Origin: Suillus spraguei
Lineage: Eukaryota; Basidiomycota; Agaricomycetes; Boletales; Suillaceae
DNA length: 64,000 nt
Assembly: GCA_016800925.1 (NCBI GenBank)
Contig: JABCPU010000232.1
Location: forward strand, 43,457-107,456
Direction: 5' to 3'
Shown here: positions 47,155 to 57,992 of the stretch, piece by piece
Layout of the letters: each line of letters starts with the position of its first letter
Position numbering within the stretch: position 1 is the stretch's first letter
The notes under the pieces: model-generated
Seen by the model: only the letters and a program-made list of their open reading frames with translations
Databases searched by the model: none
Told to the model about the DNA's origin: nothing
Made by a program: the position numbers and the translations under genes

Positions 47155-49417
47155 TCATGACTCATGCAAGGTAGGACGACCACAACTAAAAAACAATCCG
47201 CAACACCTAACTTCAATATGAGAAATTGCTCCCGTCCCACCACTCGAACCTTGCGTTCCTGTTGGTTGCCCTTGAGATACTTGTGTCACTGGCACAGCCT
47301 GAGGTTGACCTCGTCGTGGTGAACTGCCAGCGGCGTCACTGTTTGTACGTTGCATAGCTGCAGCTGCTTCAGCGTCAGTCTCAGGGGTAATACCAATTCT
47401 CTGTAAATTTGTTAAAAAGAGTCAGATATTGTCAGTGTCGAGTGCTCACATCTTCATCCTGAGCAAGAGGTACATTGACAGTGCGTATAGAACTTCCTCC
47501 TGAAAACAAGTTGAAATTCCAACGCCGGGGCTCGAGCGGTATTAATTGTGGCGTGTTTAGAGGTTGAGTGCTGGAACCCAGGGAGCCGAGCAAATTGCGC
47601 CAATGAAGGGCAGACAATAGGGTCACAGAAGGAGCTGCAGGATTATGCGTGGAGTTGGTATCAGTATCCCAGAAGTCCTTGCCCTGTACCAGTGTCAGAC
47701 TTCTAAGGGCCAAGAAACGAATAATTATACTGACATATTTCGACATGCATCCGACTCTGTTGTTGGGCTGCGGCTTGGAGATCTGACTAGCGTGCAATAT
47801 CTAATGAACGAATAAGCAAATGATTAGGGTGTTCATAGCTGATTAGCGCACGGCATCTCTTGATCGTCCCTGGTAAAGAAGTAAGATGCCATAAGAAAGA
47901 CAAACGTGACCGACTTGCCTTGAGCTTTGCATCGGGTTTTGTATTGCTCTCATTCTGAACAACAAGGCCCCACTTAGAACAGACACTTTCAACGATTGAC
48001 ACACTCACATGATCAGCGCCTGCACGTTTGAGTGCTGCATCCAGGCTCCATATGTAAACTTTTGCGTCTTTTCCAGCACTGGCAATGTGTTTTCCATCAG
48101 GAGAAATGACAACAACCAAGAGTTCATCATCGTGCAAGAGTGGGTCCCAACTAGTCGATTGGTCTTGAGGTCCCAGATGCGAACTGAGCAGTCACCTGAT
48201 GCGCTAACAAGAAGGCTTTCATCAGGGGAAAGACACAGGGAGTTTATGGTAAGGTTATAAGCCCGAAAAACAACAAGCTCCTTCCCATCAATCAACCGCC
48301 ATTTTCGGATGGTGTTATCATATGATCCGGAGAATATGTGTGCACCGTCCTTGGACCAACATATCGACATCACCAAACGGTCATGGCCCTTGAACTCCAT
48401 AAGCAGCTCGCCGTCCATTGACCACACGCAGATCACCTTGTCCTCCCCGCAACTCGTGAATTTGTCCCCTCGTGGAGAGTATTTGACAGCATAAATCCAC
48501 CCATGGCCAGCGTCTATTGGTGGTGCCATTTGTCGGCCAGTGTCGGGGTTCCAGCGTCGTATGGTCCCATCTTCCGATGCACTTGCTATCTCCTGGGCAT
48601 TTGGAGACCAATCAATGCACCGCACTGAATCTTCATGCCCCTCCCACGGGTTCCCGACTACGCTGCCCTTCTTGATGTTCCACAGCCATAGCCTGCCATC
48701 TGCGCTTCCGCTCACGACCATTGATTCATCTGGTGACATTGCCAGTGAGCTCACTGACTCTCCGTTACTAATCCAAGGTTTCCCCACTGACTCTCCGTCT
48801 CGTTTCCACTGACGAATGGAACCATCATGTGACGCGCTCAGAATATCGCAACTGGTGCCAATGCAGGCAAGGCTCCAAATGATTTTGGAATGAGCCTCGA
48901 TGATGCACTCTGGCACCAAGCTCCCTGGTGGACGTTCTGGTGTTGGTTTCTTCCACGATGTTGTCCGGGTGTTGTGATTGACGAAGTAGGACCGACCGAG
49001 CGGTGAGATGTGCCATTCGCATCCGGGAACGAGTTGTCCGGGATAATCTATATTTCACGATGAGTTCCTTGTTGCTAGTGGCACATTTCTTTGCTCACCT
49101 AGTCGCAACCCTGGTAAAGGTCGGTTGAATGATGTCATTATGAGTGTGTTATCTTGATATTCAATTCCATCATTCAACATCGCATACTGCCACCACTGAG
49201 GAGGAAGCGCTTCATTCCCGCCTGCTTCACGCTGAGTAAATCAGCAGGTATGAAAATGCGGTTACTCACCTTCCCAAAGTGCATCCTGGCGATATTGTGC
49301 ACCATAGCGTGGCGGATCCTTCTCCTTCGTTCGACGAGGTGCGCTAACCACCAGTGAGTTCAACATCGCTCCTCGATCTCCATCTCTCCGTTGTGCTAAT
49401 GTGCTTGACTCGGCCAT
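47155..49417 (-). pseudogene. WW-WW-WD40 copy G, single 1-nt frameshift, mosaic
   Basis: The start MAESS is at 49417. Exons 1-3 and the second WW domain are intact, and exon 2 has the Phe variant of WW1 (like E and F). One C is missing near 48146 at the start of blade 7. Without the shift the frame would run on through the same last blade as copy D (SAGKDAKVYIW). The tail is of the second type (PLAQDED, RIGITPETDAEAAAAMQ), as in D. The gene is therefore E/F-like at its 5' end and D-like at its 3' end. A single base error in the assembly would be enough to explain the break, so it could be functional. Confidence 0.8.
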
Positions 49418-50460
49418 GATGCTGATGAAGAATAGGTTTAAATGTCGGTGGTATGCGCTGACAGTCAGACAGACCTTAATAGTATAGAAACTGAGTCGTC
49501 GAAGGCGAGTAAATAGGGTGACAGTGATGAAGAGACCTGCTAGTAAGTTTGCTGTGTATGCTGTGTTTGCAGATGCCGCTTTCAGTCGTGTGTCGAAGGC
49601 AGTGCTTTGAATTGCTGTACATTATACTGAATTCTTCAGCAAGCGTCAAGATAAGTACAAAGATGAATAGCGCGCCGGTCAAATGTAATATAACCGACTG
49701 CATTTATAATATTACAGCCATGTCTATATGAATTAGCATCGGATGACGCCGATGTCTGAGGGACTCGCTTGTTTACCTGGAAAGCAAGCACCCCTGAGAT
49801 CGCAGCCTAACAAAAAAAATGCTATGTGATGGTGCCACACTGCGAGATAGGGCATCCCGGAGTGAACCCACTCATACGAGAGGGCTGATATATACTACAA
49901 CCCAGAACGTGATACCTGAAGCTTGAAGGGCCAAAAAAGTCTAGGCAAGGCGAGGAAGGGGTGGAAAATACAAGATAAATGCTTGTGATGAAGAAAGAGT
50001 TTTAATCAGGATTGAGACTGTTAGTGGAACTAGATCGCCAAGGTAAGGTACAGGGTCAAGATTGATGCTATCAATTGGACAGAGCGCGGTAAGAATATGT
50101 GAATTGAGGAGAAGCCTAGCGTGGCGATGGACTGGCCGTGGGCTGGCTGGTTTGGTCAATTGGTGCGAAAATCATACGCTTATCATTTTCAGATTCAAAG
50201 TTCACTTTCAAAGTCCGACCGCGCTGAATTCAAACATTGTACCTGACAGTTTATGATTCCAGGAGAGCAGATATCGTTTCCTCCATCTATCCAATACAAT
50301 GTCTTCAAAATGCTCGATCTCATCAACACTCGTATATACTAATACATTAACCGACTTTCACTGCAGCAATATGATGCAAAGCATTCAACCCGTACCTGCG
50401 CTAACCTAAAAACTTCACCCCTTCTCCATTTTCTACTCTTGAATTCCCTGCTCTATGTAT
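49418..50460. other. Upstream flank of copy G
   Basis: It resembles the upstream flanks of copies D, E and F (words such as GACTCGCTTGTTTAC). No gene is recognised. Confidence 0.5.
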
Positions 50461-50469
50461 AGCTCAGAT

Positions 50470-51645
50470 CTAATATGATTCTGCAACTGACTCGATCATA
50501 CCAGATACCATTCTGTCATCCTGGGTGTCCACTACAGAGCTCGTCGCAAAGTTGGGTCAGCTCATCAAATAGAGACAAAGTAGGTTTCCTTGCTCTCAAC
50601 AAAGACGGGCAAGACCGCGAAGAAATGGGTTCAATATAGAGCCGGAAAACTCAAAGGGTCAGTCCTAATCTTATCTCAACATCACCGTCCCCAGTACTTT
50701 CCTAAGCCGTACTGATCTGTAGGCGACTCTCCTTCGCAACGTCCAGCACACAAGACAGAAGTACTTACCGACTTCCTTGTCAGACTCTACTCCGTATTTG
50801 AGATCAACCTTATTGGTCGTCCTTGTCCTCGATGATGACTCTATTCGCTACCCTCGATTGGCTACGAAGTTCGGCCAGACTGCGAAGAGCATCTGTGGTT
50901 TAAAGTCACCTCTTGCGCGAGACTTGACAGTCTAACGAGACCGCTCCAGCTGTATCTACACTTGCTCAAAGTTGAATGCTGTCCGCTGACCAACTATGGC
51001 ATGGCCCGCTCCGTTCGGTAGAGATCTCACAAAAGGAAGAGGGTGTGTACTATCTCCATGGTTACTGTGTCGTACTCATTTCTATGTAGCATACATTCAA
51101 AAACTACGATGCTTCAACCAGTGCTTCTCTCAAACTCACTGTTCTTAACCCACTAGTTGTGTCTGGACAATGTCTGCGGGTGAGGTGCATCCGTCATCTA
51201 CAGTGATGCCATTGTAGCAGCAAATTTCGCACACGAGCTCGCCAACTACAGCGAACACTCTGGTGCTCCAAGTAAGGGCTCAGACATTCAAATACGCCAA
51301 GACAATCTGTATTATGTCATCACTTCAATCGAGGAATGGTATATAATCGACCTGCTCACGTGCTCACCTCCTCGCCCCAATAGCAAGATCCTCATCATCG
51401 TATTGGTATTGCAAACTTCACTAAAATCGTTGCAACATTCAAGGCATTATCCATCCCCTCCGTCCTATAAAATCTAACTCATCGCACACAAAGTCAAGAT
51501 ATATGTTCGTTACGGTGGTGTCAACTTGCATGCATGCAAAAGACATCAAGGTCATGTGTTTACTTGGTGCGTTCGTTCACTACTTCACAAACATGCATAC
51601 GCCTTAAGTGGGTCGTGTCAATTATAATGCTAATTGTTCACCGTG
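50470..51645 (+). pseudogene. ATP-citrate lyase fragment, second decayed copy
   Basis: It is longer than the fragment at 45.6-46.2 kb. In order it shows STTELVAKLGQLIK (about 50530), a FLALNK piece, an arm with TLLRNVQHT, the SLKLTVLNP region (51130), GASVVYS-like and ELANYSEHSGAP-like blocks, IGIANFTKIVATFKAL, and a VRYGGVNLHA end. Several frameshifts and stops are present. Its left flank matches the flank of the first fragment (GCTCAGATCTAATATGATTCTG versus the sequence near 45585), so both come from one duplicated segment linked to the WW-WD40 units. Confidence 0.8.
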
Positions 51646-52061
51646 TCTTATGATGACCCAAGACCGTTTAATCTGGATTCTAGACTAACATTATAGTAAT
51701 CCTCGCCCACCAGTGGCTACGTACACTCTGTCTCTATCCTCTTCAACGATTGTATGGCCGATGGATGAACCATCGGCCATACGATTGTTGAAGAGGATTC
51801 AGTTTGGGGACTAGACTTTTTTTGCTTTCTTGTCGCACCTGAATTTTTGGCCATGCTGTAATGCGAGTTTGTTTGTTCTGGAAAAAATACCATTCTCAAC
51901 AATGGAATGTAATACTATTACATAATCAGTCGTACCAATGGCGTGCCGCTCGCTAACGTCGGCTGAGCCTCTGCAACACACATCAAATGAGTTATGTTCA
52001 TTTTTCCGTTCCTTACTTACCTGGTATAAAGTCGAGTGTCTGTAGACGCGAACATCTCAGT
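51646..52061. other. Spacer and possible copia 5' LTR region
   Basis: The left part matches 46260-46430. A palindrome-like pair, CGATGGATGAACCATCG, occurs near 51756. The 5' end of the copia element could lie here, but I could not define its LTR borders. Confidence 0.35.
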
Positions 52062-52205
52062 TCTTGAACAGAAACTGAGATGTAAGTAGCTAGTCCATGT
52101 ATGTCAGCATTAGCTGACCAAAACATAGTGTACCTTGTGTTCTAGGTAGCACACATGTTAATTGAGTTCTTGAACAGAAACTGAGATTGTACCTTGTGTT
52201 TCTAG
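52062..52205. repeat. Direct repeat before the copia gag
   Basis: GTTCTTGAACAGAAACTGAG occurs at about 52060 and again at about 52166, followed each time (with different spacing) by TACCTTGTGTT. A primer-binding-like GGTTATGAGCCCTG follows at 52242 after CA, so this may be the end of the copia LTR. That is a guess. Confidence 0.45.
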
Positions 52206-52303
52206 CTCTCTCTCACCCCACTCGCTCGCCTGTCATTGAGACAGGTTATGAGCCCTGCCACAGCCATGGATAACATGCTCCCCTCCCAATTTAGCTCTTT
52301 TTA

Positions 52304-53028
52304 ATGTTCCCTAAGCTAGCCGAGGACGGCAGCAACTGGATCACCTATAAGGAAAGAACGTTAACAGTGGTTGGCGCGAGAGGTCTGATGCAGTACAGAT
52401 GGTCGTGCAGTGAGACCCGTCCCTTCCCAGTCGATGACAAGACCAAAAAAGATCACAAAGCTGGATGGCAATTGTTACAATCGTACGTGCCCCTATTCAT
52501 TTCTCCTTATTTCCCTTTACTTGTAATATTTTCAAAAGGACTCACTCATCAAATAACAGGTCTTCAAGTACCATCAGCGACCAAACTTCTCCTCCACATC
52601 CAGAAATTAGAATCTGCAGCCAAATTTGGGCTAAGATCTGTGGCATTCATGAAGGCAAAATGGAGCTTGTGCAAATAGACCTATGGTGTTGCTTGCAGGA
52701 GACAAGGTGCAATGAAAATGGAGATGTTAAGGAGCATTTTAGCGAGATGCTTTGGCTCTGTGAATCCTTGGCAGGTATGGGTGCTGAAATTGAAGAAAAG
52801 AACTTCTATGCAATGATCCTCCCATCTCTTCCCAAATCATATCGCCCTCTCCTCTCTTCCATCAATGCCAGGCAGCCTGCTAAGTCCTTATAAACTAATC
52901 AATATCGTACAGAGGATATGAACATCGCCCTACTCACGATCATCATCCATCAAAGAAGGGAGCTAATTCTGCAAGATTAGCAATCCAAGAGGCAAGAGTG
53001 CAACCTCCTCCCAGACTAACCCTGAGGT
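52304..53028 (+). pseudogene. Copia Gag (UBN2-type), 5' part
   Basis: The first frame reads MFPKLAEDGSNWITYKERTL, a typical copia Gag opening, then VVGARGLMQYRWSC. After a frame change or short intron near 52490-52560 come ICSQIWAKICGIHEGKMELVQ, a CLQETRCNENGDVKEHFSEM block and LPSLPKSYRPLLSSINA, which are the usual Gag helices. The first-frame ATG is at 52304. The coding sequence continues with frame changes toward 53028 and meets the hAT insertion inside the zinc knuckle region. Confidence 0.8.
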
Positions 53029-53036
53029 CGTATGCT
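53029..53036. repeat. hAT target site duplication, left copy
   Basis: CGTATGCT matches CATATGCT at 59902-59909 in seven of eight positions. Eight-bp duplications are typical of hAT elements. Confidence 0.75.
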
Positions 53037-53798
53037 TAGAGTTTTTAAAAGTCCAGTTGCCAGACTGAAAAAAAGACTGGGACCAGACCAAAACTGACTT
53101 TTTTGAACTGGACTTCGGTTGCAGCCGTGAAATCCAAACACCAAGATTGCAGTTGTGCAGAATCCAGCAGTATGGGCAACTGACCAAGACTGACTGCAAC
53201 CGGTCTTTGAGGCAAGGCATAATGCAAAAAGTATGTACCAACAGACTAAAAATCAAGTAATAACTAGCTCATCCTCATCACACTGCCAGTCAGGAGGAAG
53301 GCATAATGCAAAAGTATGTACTCAACAGACTACAAAATCAAGTAATAGCTAGCTCATCTCATCACACTTCCAGTCAGACACCTCACCATCAAGCCACAAT
53401 AGTTCTTCAAAATCTTCGAGTATGATATCTTCAACGACAGCTAAATTGATCAGCAGCATGGTTGGCAACAGAAACCCCACCAACAGAAACTTCAAGCTGC
53501 ATCTGTTCAAGTGCTCAGCACCTAAAACATGAGCGCCAATGTGGCAATCTCTCCACAGCTGAGAATAACTGTTCGCATGGAACAGATGAAGCTGGGATAG
53601 TGCACACATCCATTGTGATTCATCCATGGATCGGTAAGTAGAAATGTGTGTTTCTAATGAAATGAATTAAAAAAAAACTTACTGACCACCAGTCAACGAC
53701 ATCAGTGTCCTTCGACAATCATCTGGAACATCACTGAGATAACGGTGAAGCTCAACACGCCAGTCTGCATGATGATATGGGACACCTGTTCACCAGCA

Positions 53799-53822
53799 TA
53801 TGATGATGATGATGATGATGAT
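53799..53822. repeat. GAT microsatellite
   Basis: About eight GAT/ATG triplets in a row, in noncoding sequence of the hAT element. Confidence 0.9.
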
Positions 53823-54289
53823 CAAACTTCAGATTTGAAATGCAGGATTGGGCTTGGCTGCTGCGATGATGGTATGGGCAGGTGCCTTGGGTCCATGCTT
53901 TGCGTATTCTGTCATAGTTGACTCAACCACTTTCAGGGCCTCATTGCACCAATCAACAGCATTTGGATTCCCTGCAGTACGCTCGCTGCCTGCTCTTCAG
54001 GACCACCCTACTGCATTGTAATGTATGCAAGCTTGTAGTATGGGTGGAGGACTAAATCAAACAGTTAGTGTACTAGCCATGTGCGCATGCAGAAAATAGG
54101 ACGCTGTAACAAACATATTGGCGCTGGCCTTAAAACCCTATCTTTTGGCGCATGTCTCACATCTATAGGAATATCCACCAGTCCAAAGCCGTCTTACTCC
54201 TTTAGCATTGCCGGCGACATCCCACCTTACTACACCATACGACTGCCGCACCAACTGCCGCACCACATTCCACGTACCAATGTCCTTCC

Positions 54290-55833
54290 ATGTCCTTGCC
54301 GCATCCGCATAGCTCCATTTGGTGTGTAGTTTGTTTTATGTTTGTTATCACTGATTTTATGGCAAGTCTTATTACATGTTGCCTTGTGCCACAGCCGCCT
54401 CACGCTACGTTTACATACAGCGGTTACTGTACTTGAGTGCTACTGATCTCGCCTAGAGCATTCTGAGTACATACAATTTAGGATATAAGCACCGCGTACC
54501 CGCATGATACAGTACCTGATTTGTACCCCATTGCACGTATATAGGTCAGGATTATTGTCTAGCTCTGGATCTACCCAGTAGTAGACTTAGTCTTTGTCAT
54601 ATACCATACTTCTGATCCCAGCTCCGACCATATCCGATCAGATCTGATCGATTCTATTTCCGTCCGGTTCACAGATCCTGTCCAGATTGCTCATCCGAAT
54701 GTGCTCACTTCTCACACTCTATCTCCCTTGTGTATATCTGTGTCTATCTCCTTTCGTCACTCATCCTGTTTCCGGTACTCCAGCTGTGTATAATTCCTTC
54801 CTGTGTCACTGATCCGTTACCTGTGTTTCATTTCCAATTCGTGCTTACTGATCTGCTGCGCATTAACTAATAGACTTCTGTTACACTTCATACATAGCCC
54901 TTGGTCCTGGACTTGTTGATTATCTGTCTTAGATACTTACCATATATAAACCACTTGTAGATCTCTGTAGAACCTTAGTTCGAATATCATCTTAGATTCT
55001 GCTCATTCTGCTTCCTCCAGACTTGAGCCACTTCCTGCTCTAAGTCATTTTCCGAGACTTGGGATTGATTCCTATAGTCTATATCTCCGACTCTATCTTT
55101 GGATAGTCTATCCCTGTTAGTTTCTAGTTAGGAATTCGTTCCAAGGCTAGTCTTAATCCTCATTCTACTCCTACGTTCTGGATAACCTTCGGACATATAT
55201 ATCCGATACCTTCGGACATCCGGATCTGCCACGCAACTCCTTCCGGATCTTTGGACATATATCTCCTCCCTGAAATAAGGGGCATTACTTGGACAAGGGG
55301 CACAGTGCACGAACTGAGGCCAAAGTCCTTCAGATCTTTCACCCCTTGAGTATGGTCTTAACAGTTTTTAAAGTTTCCTTACCGCTCATTAATTGATTAT
55401 GCTCGTTCACTGTTACTGCTGGACTCTTAATTCCTGTTTTGACTGAACTTCTCACGCACCGCTACTTTACTGCTGAAAGTACCACAGCCTTCTTTACTGT
55501 TTCTTTGCACCGCTCGCAACTTTAACTGCTGATATTGTTGCTCATCACCACTCACTCAATGCTACTGTTACTGACTTTGTTCCAATGACACTAGTACCAC
55601 TACTTACTACGCTAGTTCTGGCAGCATCATCGCTGACCATGGCAACTTACCGCTGACTATGACACTACTTTCACTCACTGGTTTGACTTGGATTAGACTA
55701 TACTAACAGGCATCCCCCTTTAGGGTCGAACACTCTTGTTTCGCAAGTGAAGCAGACTAGACGGAGCGCAAGACCACACATACTAACTTAGGAGGTAGTT
55801 TATCTACAGCCCAGGTTAGGTTGTATCTTTACA
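54290..55833. repeat. Repeat X, copy 1, interrupted by a solo LTR
   Basis: The segments 54290-54594 and 55369-55833 together match the reverse complement of 61178-61920. The right end, GGTTGTATCTTTACA, finishes in CA as an LTR would. The left border is not clear. Copy 1 is split by the LTR at 54595-55363. Confidence 0.7.
54595..55363 (+). repeat. Solo LTR, family TGTCATATACC, copy 1
   Basis: It starts TGTCATATACCATAC and ends GGTCTTAACA (TG...CA). It is flanked by GTCTT (54590-54594) and GTTTT (55364-55368), a 5-bp target duplication with one mismatch. The uninterrupted target, CTTAGTCTTTAAAG, is preserved in the inverted copy of repeat X near 61630. No internal retroelement genes lie beside it. 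Confidence 0.8.
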
Positions 55834-56473
55834 ATGCACTGAGAGCAAGCACATAGACAGGCTTGTTGTCAAACTTCTTGTAGTACTTACTGAGCTTGTT
55901 GAGACCTTTCTGGATGGTGTCTTTGTACATCTTGTACTTTGGTAAATCGTGCTTCACCCCCCATGCAGTCTGAAGCTCCTTGATGGCAGGTATAGCATGC
56001 CAGAGTGTAGGTTATTTTTCAGATGAGAAATACTGCTGAATATTATTAGTGTCCTATAATTTAAACAATTAGTGTATGCGATAAATGATAAGAAATGAAC
56101 TTACTGCAATAATTTCTTGTGTATCATTGACACGCTCCCAGTCGGCACTCTTGAAAGTGAACGTGGACCAAGGTATCTTCTTGATGAGTTTTCCATTGCA
56201 TCAAATGATTGTTATTGGTCCAAAGAGTTTGTCGGCAGTGCTAATAAACAAGTTTATGGGCTGTGAGATAATTCAGCAAGCATTGGGAGAAAAAAAGACT
56301 GGGACGTACATGTCTTAGTGCATAAGCACGACTGAGCATGCCGTCTGCTGTTCCCCATTGGATGTTGCTGTGCAAAGGGATCTTGAGGACCTTGTCAATG
56401 CCACTGTTTTGTTGCAGGGTCTTGAAGTATTCTATGCACTAGCCAGAACATTGTATCTTTGCAATAGGTCAGA
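55834..56473. other. hAT interior without clear blocks
   Basis: This is noncoding or decayed transposase sequence on the minus strand (middle to C-terminal part). Individual motifs are too degraded to name. Confidence 0.45.
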
Positions 56474-56730
56474 TTAGTTACAGTAACGAATATATAACAA
56501 ATAATGTACCTTGATGGCAATAGTACGAACTGCAGCGACAACATCCAGAGAGTTTCCAAGAACCCGATTGCTGGAATCAGTAGGGTCGAATTCCCAGATA
56601 GCAGTGCTAGTCTCTACATTGGCAATGTGTGTGATTGTGGACATGAGAGCAATGATGGCAAGGTTGACAATGTGAGCTAGACATGGGAGACGGTTTTGAA
56701 CTGTGTTGAATGAATATATGTTTCGGCGAT

Positions 56731-57992
56731 TGTCATATACCATACATTCAGGTCCAGATCAGATCAGATCCATGGACGTCCAGACACCCAATCCATACAT
56801 CCATATCCATCCATATCTGATCCATATCCATATCCGATCTGTGTCCATATCCGATCTGAGTTCATATCTGAACTAATCCCACGCACCTGCGCATTACCCC
56901 TTTTAGACTATACCTGTGTTTCCGGCTTTTGGGTATCTCTGTGCTTCCAGCTCTTGGTGATCTCTGCCTCCGTCTTGATAAGTATTTCGTACAAGTTTCA
57001 TCTCTGAGTTCATAGCCTTATGTTCTGCTGTACTTACTAATGTGTTTCCATATGATTCAGACATAGCCTTGGACTATCAGTACTTACCTTCCGGCATGCT
57101 CTTTACAGTATATAAACTTGTAGTACAACTCCAGCAGACCTCAGTCTGATCATTGCTTTCCTACTTCTGTATATTCCTTTGACTTCTGTATCTGGTTACC
57201 ATGTCTATATAAATCTGTTTCCGTTCTCACACTTTGGCTCCGGCCCTTGTAAGCTTCTGACTCAGACCTATGGGATCATTCCCTAGGCCGGAGCTTTGAT
57301 CCTATGTCCTATATCCTTTTCAGACTTCGTCCATTTCCTGTCTCTCATCCGTTTCACCTCCGACTCTACCTTTGGTAGTCTTATCCTGTCTGTTTCTATT
57401 CTGGACCTTGTCCAGAGTAGTCTATACTATATCTACACCATATCCGGACCTACTCCTCTCTAGTAGTCAACACCTCCCCTAAGATCCATAGAGCTACGCT
57501 TGTCTGATCATCTGATCATCCACCCCTCCACTCTTCTGCTCCTCTGCTCCTCTGAGCTCCGGACCTTCGAACCTCTGGTCCTCCAGATCTATCCTATCTT
57601 ATCCTCCGACATCTATGGATCATCTTTCCCTCCAGGGCTCTGCTCCTATCCTGCCCTGGACTTTGTCCAGGAGTTCATCTTTCATCCATTCTACTTGGAA
57701 CTTGTTCCAGTAGTCTTACCATTACTCCCTACCACCCAGAAATAGTTCCGGCACTCATCCGGAAGTCCTTTGGAGCTCTATTGAGCTATCCTGTTCTAAG
57801 ACTTCATCTGGACTCCATCCGGACTTCACCATAACTCCCCCTTGGACTTCATCCGAAATTAAGGGCACATACTCAGGTAAGGGGCACAGCATACAAGCTG
57901 AGGCCAAGCCCCTTTGACTTTCCGACCCTCTGGTACAACCCCATGTAGAGCCAGGACTTCTTAGTAGCCCCCAGTTTTGCATGGTTGTAACA
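56731..57992 (+). repeat. Solo LTR, family TGTCATATACC, copy 2
   Basis: It starts TGTCATATACCATAC and ends GGTTGTAACA. It is flanked by GCGAT (56726-56730) and GCAAT (57993-57997), again a 5-bp duplication with one mismatch. It is about 500 bp longer than copy 1, the extra length being CT-rich and rich in GGAC-type words. It splits the hAT transposase. Confidence 0.75.
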
